From a bacterium (lineage in GTDB: Bacteria; JAMCPX01), in contig JAJYYW010000004.1 of assembly GCA_021800575.1 (NCBI GenBank), forward strand, positions 1 through 13,383: a stretch of 13,383 bases of DNA. Direction: 5' to 3'. Positions 1-7,558 of this stretch are shown here, piece by piece. The notes under the pieces are model-generated. The model searched no databases and had not been told where the DNA came from. It was given only the letters and a program-made list of their open reading frames with translations. The position numbers were made by a program, and so were the translations under genes. Every line of letters starts with the position of its first letter. Position 1 is the first letter of the stretch.

Positions 1-606
1 AAGGTCTGCACCAACATCCGCAGCCTTGGTATAGATACCGCCGCCCAGCTGTGCAAACAAGGCAACAAAACTGGCGCCGAATCCGTACCCGACGATCATG
101 AGAGGTACCTGCGTCGGGCTTGAAAGTCCTCCGTAGATAAGGAACAGCAGGGCTATGCCGAGCAAGCTCATCGCTACGATCGTTATACCGGAGACTGCAC
201 CGCCCCGGAGAGAGACCTTGAGCGCCTCATCAAGGCTCCGTGTTGAGGCAGCTGCTGTTCTCACATTGGACCTGATGGCAATGTGCATACCGACATACCC
301 CGCGAGCGCGGATGAGAACGATCCGAAGATGAACGCTATACCTGTTTTCCAGGCAAGGCTGGAATCCTGCTGGACACCGTAGTAGATGGCAAAGATGATA
401 ATTGCGGTAAGGATAGCGAGGCTGATGATCGTTTTATACTGCCTGTTCAAAAACGCCACGGCACCTTCCCGGATCGCATTGCTGATCTCCTGCATCTTTG
501 GTGTTCCCATGTCCTTTTTCAGAACCCATTTCGCCATCAAGCCCGCGTATCCCAATGATACGAGACTGACCAAAATGATGAAAATCAAAATCGTTTCGGC
601 TGTCAT
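1..606 (-). CDS. hppA: Membrane-bound ion-translocating pyrophosphatase, N-terminal 202 codons (cut by the window's left edge)
   Basis: HppA hydrolyses cytoplasmic pyrophosphate and uses the energy to pump H+ or Na+ across the inner membrane. The visible 202 residues read without a stop. They show an N-terminal membrane helix, the stretch MQEISNAIREGAVAFLNRQY that is typical of the family, further helices, and a final GGGIYTKAADVGADL. That ending is the start of the pyrophosphate/Mg-binding DVGADLxGKxE motif, and the window stops inside it. The residues that separate K+-dependent from K+-independent and Na+ from H+ pumps lie outside the window, so the ion is not decided. The ATG at 606 overlaps the stop of the upstream antiporter gene as ATGA, which suggests translational coupling. 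The family identity is secure. Confidence 0.95.
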   Translation of the reverse strand, partial: MTAETILIFIILVSLVSLGYAGLMAKWVLKKDMGTPKMQEISNAIREGAVAFLNRQYKTIISLAILTAIIIFAIYYGVQQDSSLAWKTGIAFIFGSFSSALAGYVGMHIAIRSNVRTAAASTRSLDEALKVSLRGGAVSGITIVAMSLLGIALLFLIYGGLSSPTQVPLMIVGYGFGASFVALFAQLGGGIYTKAADVGADL

Positions 607-1784
607 ACTTCCTCCTTTTTAAGTTTTATATATTTTCTGTAAGTGCTGACGAAATCCCCTGCCATATCTATGCCCTTGACGCCCATAAGTATCAGGGTCA
701 CTTCCACAAACGCCCATCCAAAAAAGATATACGTGGCCGCTTCACGCGCCGAAGGCATAATAAATTGTATACACCATACAATAAACATACCACTTGCTTC
801 ATATAAATTGAACTTCATGTCAATCAAAAGTAATATTGTTGCACTGCACTGTGCAATCGTCAGGAGAAGTTCGGACCTCTGATATGCGTCGAAATGGATG
901 GCGGTTGCACTGCCGAGAGAATACGCATACACGAACGGCAACAGTGCAGGAAGAAGGGTCAGCTGGTTGATCGTGGACGACGTAATGTTCATGAGTCCCA
1001 TGGTTGCACCTTCTTTTTTCCGTGCCCAGTAGAAAGCACTCAGTTTTTCCGGGAACTCCGATAAAAACGGGGAGACCCACTGGATAAAGATAAACTCGGA
1101 TATCCCCGCGGACAGCGCCACACCCTTCATACTCCCGATAAACGGATCCACGACAAATACGAGGCCCACACCCCCGGCGATAAAAAGCCCCGCAATGACG
1201 ATGGCCCGGTACGGGGGCTTGATACCGATAATCTTTGACGGCAGGTACTCCAGGTGTGCTTGTTCCTCTTTTCCCTGCGACGGCAGGCGGGTAAGGAAGA
1301 ACAGATACACAACATACAGCAGCAGCATAACAACACCGTCTGCAATGGACAAACTGCCCTTCAGATAAACAAAAAACAGGTACAGCACGCCAAGGGAAAA
1401 AAAGAAAATTTCGATCGAGTGCGGCTTTTCTATCCGGATTGCCGAACCATTTTTGTGTTTATGGTGATACAGGTACGACACAAAAAAAACAAGCGGCAGG
1501 CCGACGCCGGTCAAAAGCCTGAGTGAACCGGTCAGGTTTGCAAGCATCAGATGCACTTCTTGATGCCATGCAAGATCGGCTTCGACCATAAACTCCGGTG
1601 CCGTTTGCAGCCATGCAAGCAAGGCAAGTGCAAGTCCCTGGGATATAAAATATTGGGCAGATTCTGCTGACCACGCAATGATCAATGCGAGCAGGACAAG
1701 GACAGGAAATGTCCATAACGCATGCAGTGCATGGAAACTTCCATTGTTCATAAAAACAGGGGTTATTCCGGTAAACCAGTGCAT
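603..1784 (-). CDS. Divergent sodium/calcium-exchanger-family (CaCA) cation antiporter
   Basis: This 393-residue polytopic membrane protein has about ten hydrophobic segments and resembles the Na+/Ca2+ exchanger superfamily, which extrudes Ca2+ or another cation against H+ or Na+. Two inverted alpha-repeats can be picked out. One lies near residues 40-100 and contains TAPEF (E64), where the family has GTSLPE, followed by ANLTGS. The second lies near 228-290 and contains SEFPEKLSAF (E246) and later GLMNITSSTINQ. The acidic Pro-Glu pairs are kept but the flanking consensus is degenerate, so the substrate is open. A charged loop near 165-190 separates the halves. The ATG at 1784 has no clear ribosome binding site, and an ATG at 1751 is an alternative start. 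It lies 48 bases after the HD-GYP gene and overlaps hppA by 4 bases, so it probably uses the gradient that HppA makes. Confidence 0.75.
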   Translation of the reverse strand: MHWFTGITPVFMNNGSFHALHALWTFPVLVLLALIIAWSAESAQYFISQGLALALLAWLQTAPEFMVEADLAWHQEVHLMLANLTGSLRLLTGVGLPLVFFVSYLYHHKHKNGSAIRIEKPHSIEIFFFSLGVLYLFFVYLKGSLSIADGVVMLLLYVVYLFFLTRLPSQGKEEQAHLEYLPSKIIGIKPPYRAIVIAGLFIAGGVGLVFVVDPFIGSMKGVALSAGISEFIFIQWVSPFLSEFPEKLSAFYWARKKEGATMGLMNITSSTINQLTLLPALLPFVYAYSLGSATAIHFDAYQRSELLLTIAQCSATILLLIDMKFNLYEASGMFIVWCIQFIMPSAREAATYIFFGWAFVEVTLILMGVKGIDMAGDFVSTYRKYIKLKKEEV

Positions 1785-1832
1785 GAAAAATCGGTAACGT
1801 TAAACGTGGACTAAGTCAAGCAAAAACAAGCG

Positions 1833-3251
1833 TCATTCGTCCGTCAATCGGTGTTTGATATCAAGGATATCTTTCAAGTGTGTTACGAAAACATCCGTAA
1901 TATGCTGATCGAATTGCGTACCGGCATGCAGCTTAATATAGTCGATCGTCTGCTCCACGGGAATGGCGTCCCGGTACGGTCGTTTCATGGTCATGGAATC
2001 GAACACATCAGCAACTGCCGTTATCCGCCCGGCAAGGGGAATTTCCTCGGTTTTGAGTCCCCGGGGATACCCGGTTCCGTCAATCCTCTCGTGGTGGGTA
2101 AAAGCAATCTGGCCTGCCACATCGAGGAGCGTTGAACCCGCCTTATCCAATATGTTGAGTCCTATGCCGGGATGTTTTTTTACCTGTTCAAACTCTTCCG
2201 TGGTAAGATCCGCGGGCTTGAGCAGTATCGACGAGGGAATGCCTATCTTGCCGATATCGTGCAGGGAACTGGCCATGGATATGATCTCGACCTCGGCCCC
2301 CGTAAACCCGATCGCCTCCGCCACGCGCCTCACATACTTGCTGACCCTGATATTATGGCTGCCTGCATCGGGATCGACATACTCGATTGCCCGTGAGAGC
2401 CTGTAGATCACGTTCATAGTGGTCTCCTGCAGCCCGACGACGGTCTTGTTTAATTCCTTTGTCTTTTCCGCGATCTGATTGTGGAGGGTGTCAATATGTT
2501 TCTTGATCTTGAGCAGATTCCCTACCCGTACCATAAGTTCATACCGGTCGACCGGTTTCGTCAGGAACTCGTCCGCTCCGACGGACAGGGCCTGCATCTT
2601 CGCATCCTCGTCATTGAGCGCCGTTACCATGATGACCGGAAGGGAAGCGTACTGCTCATCGGATTTTATATTTCTGCAGACCTCAATGCCGTTCAGTTCC
2701 GGCATAAAAACATTGAGCAAAGCGACATCCGGGCGCAGGGATCGTATTTTCTCGAGCGCCTGGACGCCATTCACGGCCTTTATGACGCTGTACCCCATGG
2801 GGGCAAGGGTCGCCTGTATCAGTTCGATGTTTTCCGGCCTGTCATCGGCCACGAGCACGATCGGGGGGTGCTGGACAACCTCCTGTTCCCGAATCTTTCC
2901 ATATCGATTGATACTATCAAGGATATCTTTTACGTGGAACGGTTTGCTGATATAATCATCACAGCCGGCATCGATAAACCTCCGCCTGTCCCCTTTCATT
3001 GCCGCCGCAGTCAGGGCTATGACCGGGATATCACTGGTCCTGGTGCTGGTCTTGATAAGTTTGGTCAGCGTTATACCATCCATACCCGGCAGGTTCATGT
3101 CCATGAAGATCAGGTCCGGGGTATGATCGTTGATAATGCGCATGGCGGACAACCCGTTGCTTGCCTCAATAACAACATACCCGCGCAATTCGAGGATATC
3201 CTTCATAAGCCGCGCACTTTTTGGATCATCTTCAACAACGAGTATTCTCAT
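1833..3251 (-). CDS. Two-receiver response regulator with HD-GYP (cyclic-di-GMP phosphodiesterase) output
   Basis: The protein has 472 residues from the ATG at 3251. That start is chosen over one six codons upstream because it has AGGA seven bases before it and overlaps the kinase stop as ATGA. Receiver 1 (about 1-118) is canonical: acidic pocket E7/D8/D9, phospho-acceptor D51 in FMDMNLPGMDG, T81 and K103. Receiver 2 (about 131-250) keeps D136/D137, T210 and K232, but has N180 at the phospho-acceptor position (LLNVFMPELNG). A short coiled linker (255-280) leads to an HD-GYP domain (about 285-470). This has H299, HD at 331-332 in HDIGKIGIP, H360, HH at 386-387, GTGYP at 392-396 and D415, so metal binding and c-di-GMP hydrolysis are expected. 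It is probably the partner of the adjacent hybrid kinase. Confidence 0.95.
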   Translation of the reverse strand: MRILVVEDDPKSARLMKDILELRGYVVIEASNGLSAMRIINDHTPDLIFMDMNLPGMDGITLTKLIKTSTRTSDIPVIALTAAAMKGDRRRFIDAGCDDYISKPFHVKDILDSINRYGKIREQEVVQHPPIVLVADDRPENIELIQATLAPMGYSVIKAVNGVQALEKIRSLRPDVALLNVFMPELNGIEVCRNIKSDEQYASLPVIMVTALNDEDAKMQALSVGADEFLTKPVDRYELMVRVGNLLKIKKHIDTLHNQIAEKTKELNKTVVGLQETTMNVIYRLSRAIEYVDPDAGSHNIRVSKYVRRVAEAIGFTGAEVEIISMASSLHDIGKIGIPSSILLKPADLTTEEFEQVKKHPGIGLNILDKAGSTLLDVAGQIAFTHHERIDGTGYPRGLKTEEIPLAGRITAVADVFDSMTMKRPYRDAIPVEQTIDYIKLHAGTQFDQHITDVFVTHLKDILDIKHRLTDE

Positions 3252-5440
3252 GATTGCATCCTGCCGCAAACCCTTGCCATCTCACGGAGCAGGGTCTGCC
3301 GGTCAATGGGTTTTAAAATAAACGCCGAAGCACCGAGCTTCAGAGCCTCTTTGCCTTCTTCAATCGAAGAGATGATAACGACCGGTATATCCGTGGTTTC
3401 CGGATCGGCATGCAGCGCTTTCAGGACTAACCAGCCGTTTTTCTTGGGAATTGAAAGGTTGAGGGTAATAACGTCGGGTTTTATATCCTTGACACATGCC
3501 AGCGCCTTTTCCCCATCCTCGACAACATCCACCTGATACCCTGTAGAGCTCAGGTATCCTTTGACCAGTTTTGCAATTGCCCGATCATCCTCGACCACGA
3601 GTACGTGGTTGCCGTCCACTCTTTTCACACCCTCCGCCGGTAATGACCGGTAGACAGGCCGTATGGTCGAGGGTATGGTAAACGAGAATTTACTGCCCTT
3701 CCCGACCCTGCTTTCCACCCATAGCTTGCCTCCATGGAGTTCTACGATAGCTTTGACAATGGAAAGTCCAAGGCCGGTACCCTCGTTAATGGACGGATGC
3801 AACAGGCGGATCTGTGAAAACGGATAAAACAGCCTCGATATCGCTTCATCGGGTATGCCGATGCCGGTATCCTCGACGCTGAATACGATGTCATCGGACA
3901 CCGTCTTCACAACGATCCATACGCTCCCGTTATCCGGTGTAAATTTGATTGCATTATTGAGCAGGTTAAACAGGACCTGTTTTATCTTCCGTTCATCGGC
4001 GTAGACGGTCGCCACGTCCGGAGAAATCTCCTGCGACAGATTGATATAGTGCCGCAGCGCGCGCTCCTTGATCATGGTTATACTCTGCTCAACAAGATCG
4101 CGGACATAAAACTCGGAGGGTTCGAAAATCATCTGACCCGATTCCACCCTTGACAGATCAAGGATATCGTTGATGAGCAGGAGCAGATGTTCCCCTGCCT
4201 CGTGGATATCCTTCATGTATTCTTCCTGTTTCCCGTTGAGCTCCCCGAAGTTTTTTTCCAGAAGGACCTCGGAAAACCCAATGATGGCATTGAGGGGGGT
4301 GCGCAGTTCATGGGACATACTCGCCAGAAAATCCGATTTGGCCTTGTTTGCCTTTCCCAGCTCATTGTTTTTGACCTCCAGTTCTGTCTGAAGCTTTTTG
4401 AGAAAGCTGATGTCCGTATAGATCCCGACCTTGCCGGCCAGGACACCGTTCTCTAAAATCGGCGCACCGCTCGTTATAATGGGTATAGTGGTGCGCGATT
4501 TTGTCATGACGTTGATCTCGTACGTGGAGGGCTCCCCCTTGTTCCGTTTCTCGAATTCCGCCTTCAGGATGTTCTTGTTCTCCTCGTCAAACAGGTCATA
4601 AACCGATTTGCCGATGATCTCTTCCCTGGTATACCCGAGCATCCTCGTAAAAGCAGGATTGATGTCGGTTATACGGTCGTCCTTGTCGATCACGCTGAAT
4701 GCATCGTGCATAATGTTGATATAATATTCCGTGCGTCTGAGGTCCCGGGTCCTGTCCTCAACCATGGCTTCAAGCTGGTTCGTGTGGCGCTGCAGGTTTG
4801 CAATCATGCTGTTGAGGGAGGTCTCCAGTACCCCGATCATGCCTCGTGCCTTTCTCTCGATCCGCCGCGATAAATCCCCTTTCTCGACGGATTCAAGGAC
4901 AGGGTGCAGTTTCTTGATTGGCAGGAAAAAGCTCGTGTACAGGAATATCGCAAAGATCAGAAGAACAATGATCGCTCCGGCCAGCAATACAGTTGTTATG
5001 AAATATACCCCGTGGACATGCCTGTCCTTTATGGATTGCTGTCTCTGCAAAAAAGTATCGAGGTCTTTCTGTATGTTCGCACCTGTGCTGTCCACGGTTG
5101 ATCGATCGGACGATGCAACCCCGATCCGAAACCGGTTTATCCACCGGCCTATGGTGCTCAGGAGAGCCGAACCTTCAGGATCGGGATTGGCATACGTGCC
5201 CAGGACACGGACACCACTGATAAGTTCTGTCAGGGTTTTTTCAGAAATCCCGGGCTGCAAAGCGGCATTCACAGAAGCCCTAAGAGCTTCGACGAGATCC
5301 CTCTCCGCATAGGTCGCTGATGTCAGCCTGCCGTATTTGTCGCTCAATGCGTTCGCGTATGCTCTTAAACCGATGACAGCAACAAGCAAGACGACAATTA
5401 CACTCAAAAAAAAACTAATATGCAGATCGTGCTTATTCAA
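3248..5440 (-). CDS. Membrane hybrid sensor histidine kinase (HAMP-PAS-HisKA-HATPase-REC)
   Basis: This 730-residue hybrid kinase starts at TTG (5440), supported by GTGAGG five bases upstream. No nearby ATG fits as well. A membrane helix (about 8-30) and a second (about 145-170) flank a periplasmic sensor of roughly 115 residues without a recognised fold. Then come HAMP (about 170-222), a coiled coil, PAS (about 235-345), HisKA with SHELRTP and phospho-acceptor H377, and an HATPase domain (about 440-590). The HATPase shows the N box FNLLNNAIKFTPDNG, DTGIGIP at 524-530 and GTGLGLSI at 554-561. The C-terminal receiver (about 612-730) keeps E616/D617/D618 and K710, but has N661 where the phospho-accepting Asp belongs (VITLNLSIPKKNG). 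It therefore probably cannot accept phosphate and may be a docking or regulatory domain. The kinase overlaps the HD-GYP regulator gene by 4 bases and is the first gene of the minus-strand series. Confidence 0.94.
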   Translation of the reverse strand: MNKHDLHISFFLSVIVVLLVAVIGLRAYANALSDKYGRLTSATYAERDLVEALRASVNAALQPGISEKTLTELISGVRVLGTYANPDPEGSALLSTIGRWINRFRIGVASSDRSTVDSTGANIQKDLDTFLQRQQSIKDRHVHGVYFITTVLLAGAIIVLLIFAIFLYTSFFLPIKKLHPVLESVEKGDLSRRIERKARGMIGVLETSLNSMIANLQRHTNQLEAMVEDRTRDLRRTEYYINIMHDAFSVIDKDDRITDINPAFTRMLGYTREEIIGKSVYDLFDEENKNILKAEFEKRNKGEPSTYEINVMTKSRTTIPIITSGAPILENGVLAGKVGIYTDISFLKKLQTELEVKNNELGKANKAKSDFLASMSHELRTPLNAIIGFSEVLLEKNFGELNGKQEEYMKDIHEAGEHLLLLINDILDLSRVESGQMIFEPSEFYVRDLVEQSITMIKERALRHYINLSQEISPDVATVYADERKIKQVLFNLLNNAIKFTPDNGSVWIVVKTVSDDIVFSVEDTGIGIPDEAISRLFYPFSQIRLLHPSINEGTGLGLSIVKAIVELHGGKLWVESRVGKGSKFSFTIPSTIRPVYRSLPAEGVKRVDGNHVLVVEDDRAIAKLVKGYLSSTGYQVDVVEDGEKALACVKDIKPDVITLNLSIPKKNGWLVLKALHADPETTDIPVVIISSIEEGKEALKLGASAFILKPIDRQTLLREMARVCGRMQS

Positions 5441-5463
5441 AAGGGCCTCACTGTATATTTTAT

Positions 5464-5469
5464 ATTATA
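5464..5469 (-). promoter_or_regulatory. Possible -10 element for the kinase operon
   Basis: A perfect TATAAT on the minus strand lies 23 bases upstream of the TTG start, which would give a leader of roughly 16 bases. The region 16-18 bases further upstream reads GACCGT or TGACCG and does not resemble TTGACA, so the promoter would be weak or activator-dependent. In AT-rich DNA this hexamer could occur by chance. Confidence 0.3.
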
Positions 5470-5656
5470 AATGTATAAAATTAAACACGGTCACGACATT
5501 TACGTTATGATTATTAAATGTCTGGTTCTATTGTGTTAAACATATATGATTTATTTCAAACATGCAAGCTTTTTCTCACGAAGCAAGACTAATTTTCAAC
5601 AACGGCAACCGCCCTATGCAAGCACTATCCCGGTCTGCACGGTATGTATGGCATTC

Positions 5657-5695
5657 TGTGACGTTTTATTTACAATAGTGTACATTAAAATCACA
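5657..5695 (+). promoter_or_regulatory. Operator-like repeats upstream of the sigma-54 promoter (possible enhancer-binding-protein sites)
   Basis: The 18-mer TGTGACGTTTTATTTACA (5657-5674) has the form TGTGA-N8-TNACA and matches the inverted repeat before lpxC (10866-10883) at 13 of 18 positions. A second half-site, ATCACA at 5690-5695, ends exactly 21 bases after the end of the first site, which fits a tandem copy in phase with the helix. The centre of the first site is about 96 bases before the predicted transcription start, within the usual range for sigma-54 enhancer-binding proteins. The second copy is poor in its left half. Confidence 0.45.
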
Positions 5696-5734
5696 TCAAG
5701 ACGCTACAACATATTGATAATTAAGTATTATATA

Positions 5735-5751
5735 TTGGCATAAAAAATGCT
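5735..5751 (+). promoter_or_regulatory. Sigma-54 (-24/-12) promoter for the small gene
   Basis: The sequence TTGGCATAAAAAATGCT has GG at 5737-5738 and GC at 5749-5750, the exact GG-N10-GC spacing required by sigma-54. It matches the consensus YTGGCACGRNNNTTGCW except at three positions. The predicted start is near 5762, just before a GGAGG ribosome binding site, so the promoter and the small gene support each other. No equally good sigma-70 promoter is present. Confidence 0.6.
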
Positions 5752-5778
5752 CTATATAACAGTATGGAGGCAAAGACT

Positions 5779-5913
5779 ATGTGGGTGCTCAAGTTTACGT
5801 TTATAGTAGTCGGTGTACTGTACGAGCTTTTACACTATAGTGTGACGAGTATGTATAACGCTCTCAGCAAGAGAATATCTACTTACTACAGGACAAATAA
5901 AGGACAGGCATAA
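5779..5913 (+). CDS. Small 44-residue predicted single-span membrane protein
   Basis: An ATG at 5779 follows GGAGG (5766-5770) by eight bases, a near-ideal ribosome binding site. The frame runs 44 codons to TAA at 5911-5913. The peptide begins MWVLKFTFIVVGVLYELLHY, a hydrophobic stretch long enough for one membrane helix with a buried Glu near its end. A polar, basic and tyrosine-rich tail (SKRISTYYRTNKGQA) follows. I do not recognise the family. Support comes from the ribosome binding site, the sigma-54-type promoter just upstream, and the fit between the gene's end and the convergent glycosyltransferase stop three bases later. No terminator was found, so its transcript may run antisense into the glycosyltransferase gene. 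It is too short for coding statistics to be decisive. Confidence 0.6.
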   Translation: MWVLKFTFIVVGVLYELLHYSVTSMYNALSKRISTYYRTNKGQA

Positions 5914-5916
5914 GAT

Positions 5917-7410
5917 TTATCGTGTCATCCATGATTTGCTCTTTAAGGTTGCCATGGCATAGGGAAATATCCATTGCAGCGTAAAGATGGAAAAATAGGA
6001 ATAGAGAATACCATAAACAAAATCTGAATCCTTCTCCGCGCGGATGTAGTATATCATATACAAGAGCGAGACCACGCCGACCATCGAAAGATACCGGAAG
6101 ATATTCGCGGGATACGTGATAAGATTGATCAAAAGAAAGAACATAGCATAGTACTGAAACGGGTACCGCAGATTCACAATAACGAAATTAACAAACGGCA
6201 GGACCCGGTGTTTTTCCCGGTATCGCCTCAGAATAAAGGTTGAGAGTATGAGGGACTCCCGTATATTACTCCGCTCCCATCGCAGATACATCCTGGAAAG
6301 CTTGCGGTAGTTCGTCGGAACCTGGGTCAGGACAACGGCACTGTTCTGATAGGTCGTATAAAATCCTTGTTTGAGCACCATGTTGGTGAGCGCCCGGTCT
6401 TCACCATACGTACATTCTTCGCCCATAAACATCTCGTGAAGCCATTGTTCCTTGACTTGGTGCACGATGTCCGCTCGGTACGCCGAGAATGCCCCGGGGC
6501 AGCACAGGACAGCTCCGTACGTCGACTGGCATGCCCTGGTAAAATCGAACGACAGGATAAAGCTCACCCCGAGCATTTTTGGAACAATGCCCTCGTGCTT
6601 GTTCAAGACCTTCACATTGCCTGCCACAGCGCCGATCCCCCGGTTCCTTAAAAAGGGGGCGACGATCTGCGCAAGGGAGCCTTTCTCTATGATGCTGTCC
6701 GAGTCTATCGTGACCAGTATACCGCCGTGCGCTTGTTGGAACCCCTGGTAAAGCGCGTTTCGCTTTCCCTTATTGGCAGGCAGCTTGATCAGGGTGACAT
6801 TGCCGGAGTACTTCGCCTTTGCCTTCTGCATATAGAGGAACGTATCATCTTTTGAACCATCATCAACACAGATGACTTCGAGCTTGTGCAGCGGGTACCC
6901 GGATTCTATGGCAGCTTTAATCGACTTTTCCACGAGTGCGCCTTCATTGTACGCGGGTATGATTACACTGACAAAAGGCATGTTATCGCCTGCCTCGATC
7001 GTGTGAGGCCTGTACGCCACCCATAAAAATGTTCTAAACAAAAGGTAGAGCAGCGTGATTGCAGAATAGCTGATAGATGCGTAGGTGAAAAAACTGAAGA
7101 CCCTGCCCCGTGCTATGGTCATCGCCCAGAGCTGGGCGAACGACCCGTAATAGATCGAAGCAACGACAAAGATCCCGACGACGGCAAGCGTGACTGCCTT
7201 GAGCAATGAATCCGCAATAGCAGCCGCCTGGAAGGGAGGAGGTTGTGCAATATCCCCGTCATTCGTAACGGGCGCAGGAGCCCCCTCTGTTTCCTGTTGT
7301 ACCTGCAGTTCTTGTGCATGTGTCTGTGTCGTGGTCTGCAGGGAGGATCCGGTGCTAACATCTGCGGGTTGCTTAGTCCGCGATGCATCGTATGGTTCTT
7401 CGGTCGACAT
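5917..7410 (-). CDS. Membrane processive family 2 glycosyltransferase (hyaluronan/chitin synthase-like)
   Basis: This enzyme probably polymerises and extrudes a polysaccharide from nucleotide-sugar donors at the inner membrane. The start is placed at ATG 7410 (497 residues), with AGGTG seven bases upstream. The frame stays open to 7530, but the extra 40 residues have no binding site and would cross the Fur box region. A Gln/Thr-rich disordered tail (about 1-60) precedes two membrane helices (about 65-90 and 104-130). The GT-A domain has SVIIPAYNEG, VDDGS (D183/D184), the DSD metal motif (D236/D238), CCPGAFSAYR, and GEDR with the probable catalytic base D338. The product-binding QxxRW motif reads MYLRW, with Met (residue 374) replacing Gln. 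Several C-terminal helices would form the channel. The polymer is unknown, and no exopolysaccharide partner genes are adjacent. Confidence 0.88.
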   Translation of the reverse strand: MSTEEPYDASRTKQPADVSTGSSLQTTTQTHAQELQVQQETEGAPAPVTNDGDIAQPPPFQAAAIADSLLKAVTLAVVGIFVVASIYYGSFAQLWAMTIARGRVFSFFTYASISYSAITLLYLLFRTFLWVAYRPHTIEAGDNMPFVSVIIPAYNEGALVEKSIKAAIESGYPLHKLEVICVDDGSKDDTFLYMQKAKAKYSGNVTLIKLPANKGKRNALYQGFQQAHGGILVTIDSDSIIEKGSLAQIVAPFLRNRGIGAVAGNVKVLNKHEGIVPKMLGVSFILSFDFTRACQSTYGAVLCCPGAFSAYRADIVHQVKEQWLHEMFMGEECTYGEDRALTNMVLKQGFYTTYQNSAVVLTQVPTNYRKLSRMYLRWERSNIRESLILSTFILRRYREKHRVLPFVNFVIVNLRYPFQYYAMFFLLINLITYPANIFRYLSMVGVVSLLYMIYYIRAEKDSDFVYGILYSYFSIFTLQWIFPYAMATLKSKSWMTR

Positions 7411-7523
7411 ACCCAAACACCTAATATTCATAACTTTCAAAGTCAAGGTTTTAGAAAACACGACAGCTATGCCCCTTGCCGTGGCTACACGATACTGTTC
7501 GTTTTCGTCTCTGCACACAACTA

Positions 7524-7552
7524 TTGACATTACTGTTGAAAATCATTATCAA
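7524..7552 (+). promoter_or_regulatory. Sigma-70 promoter of the feoA-like gene
   Basis: A perfect TTGACA (7524-7529) is followed after 17 bases by TATCAA (7547-7552). A start about seven bases downstream falls on or next to the ATG at 7559, which predicts a leaderless transcript. The Fur box covers the spacer and most of the -10 element, so bound Fur would block polymerase. Confidence 0.6.
7537..7551. promoter_or_regulatory. Fur box (ferric uptake regulator operator)
   Basis: The 15-mer TGAAAATCATTATCA matches the 7-1-7 Fur consensus TGATAATNATTATCA at 14 of 15 positions (14 of 19 against the classical 19-mer). It overlaps the promoter of the FeoA-domain gene, an iron-transport family. It also lies about 130 bases before the glycosyltransferase start on the other strand, which it might affect too. 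Confidence 0.7.
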
Positions 7553-7558
7553 TAATAT

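Larger units (their letters stand above)
5441..5778. other. AT-rich intergenic region between the kinase gene and a small plus-strand gene
   Basis: This 338-base stretch is clearly richer in A and T than its neighbours and holds no convincing large gene. On the minus strand a TATAAT hexamer (5464-5469) lies 23 bases before the kinase TTG and could be its -10 element, but no good -35 sits at the right distance. On the plus strand it holds operator-like repeats (5657-5695) and a sigma-54-type promoter (5735-5751). A CTATTGT/ACAATAG inverted pair (5528-5534 and 5672-5678) is too far apart to interpret. Positions 5535-5656 show nothing I can name. Confidence 0.6.

Noticed and set aside
2481..3536. 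351-codon open frame on the plus strand
   Set aside because: It is antisense to the HD-GYP regulator and the kinase end, both of which have clear domain motifs. It has no recognisable motif of its own and is a shadow of their codon use.
5546..5743. 65-codon open frame in the intergenic region
   Set aside because: It has no ribosome binding site, runs through the operator repeats and the sigma-54 promoter, and the peptide shows no coherent fold or membrane pattern.
7441..7446. TTGACT on the minus strand as a -35 for the glycosyltransferase
   Set aside because: The hexamer 17 bases on reads TAGGTG, which is the ribosome binding region and not a -10 element.
7411..7530. 40-residue N-terminal extension of the glycosyltransferase
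   Set aside because: The frame is open, but the ATG at 7530 has no binding site. The ATG at 7410 has AGGTG at seven bases and begins the typical disordered tail.
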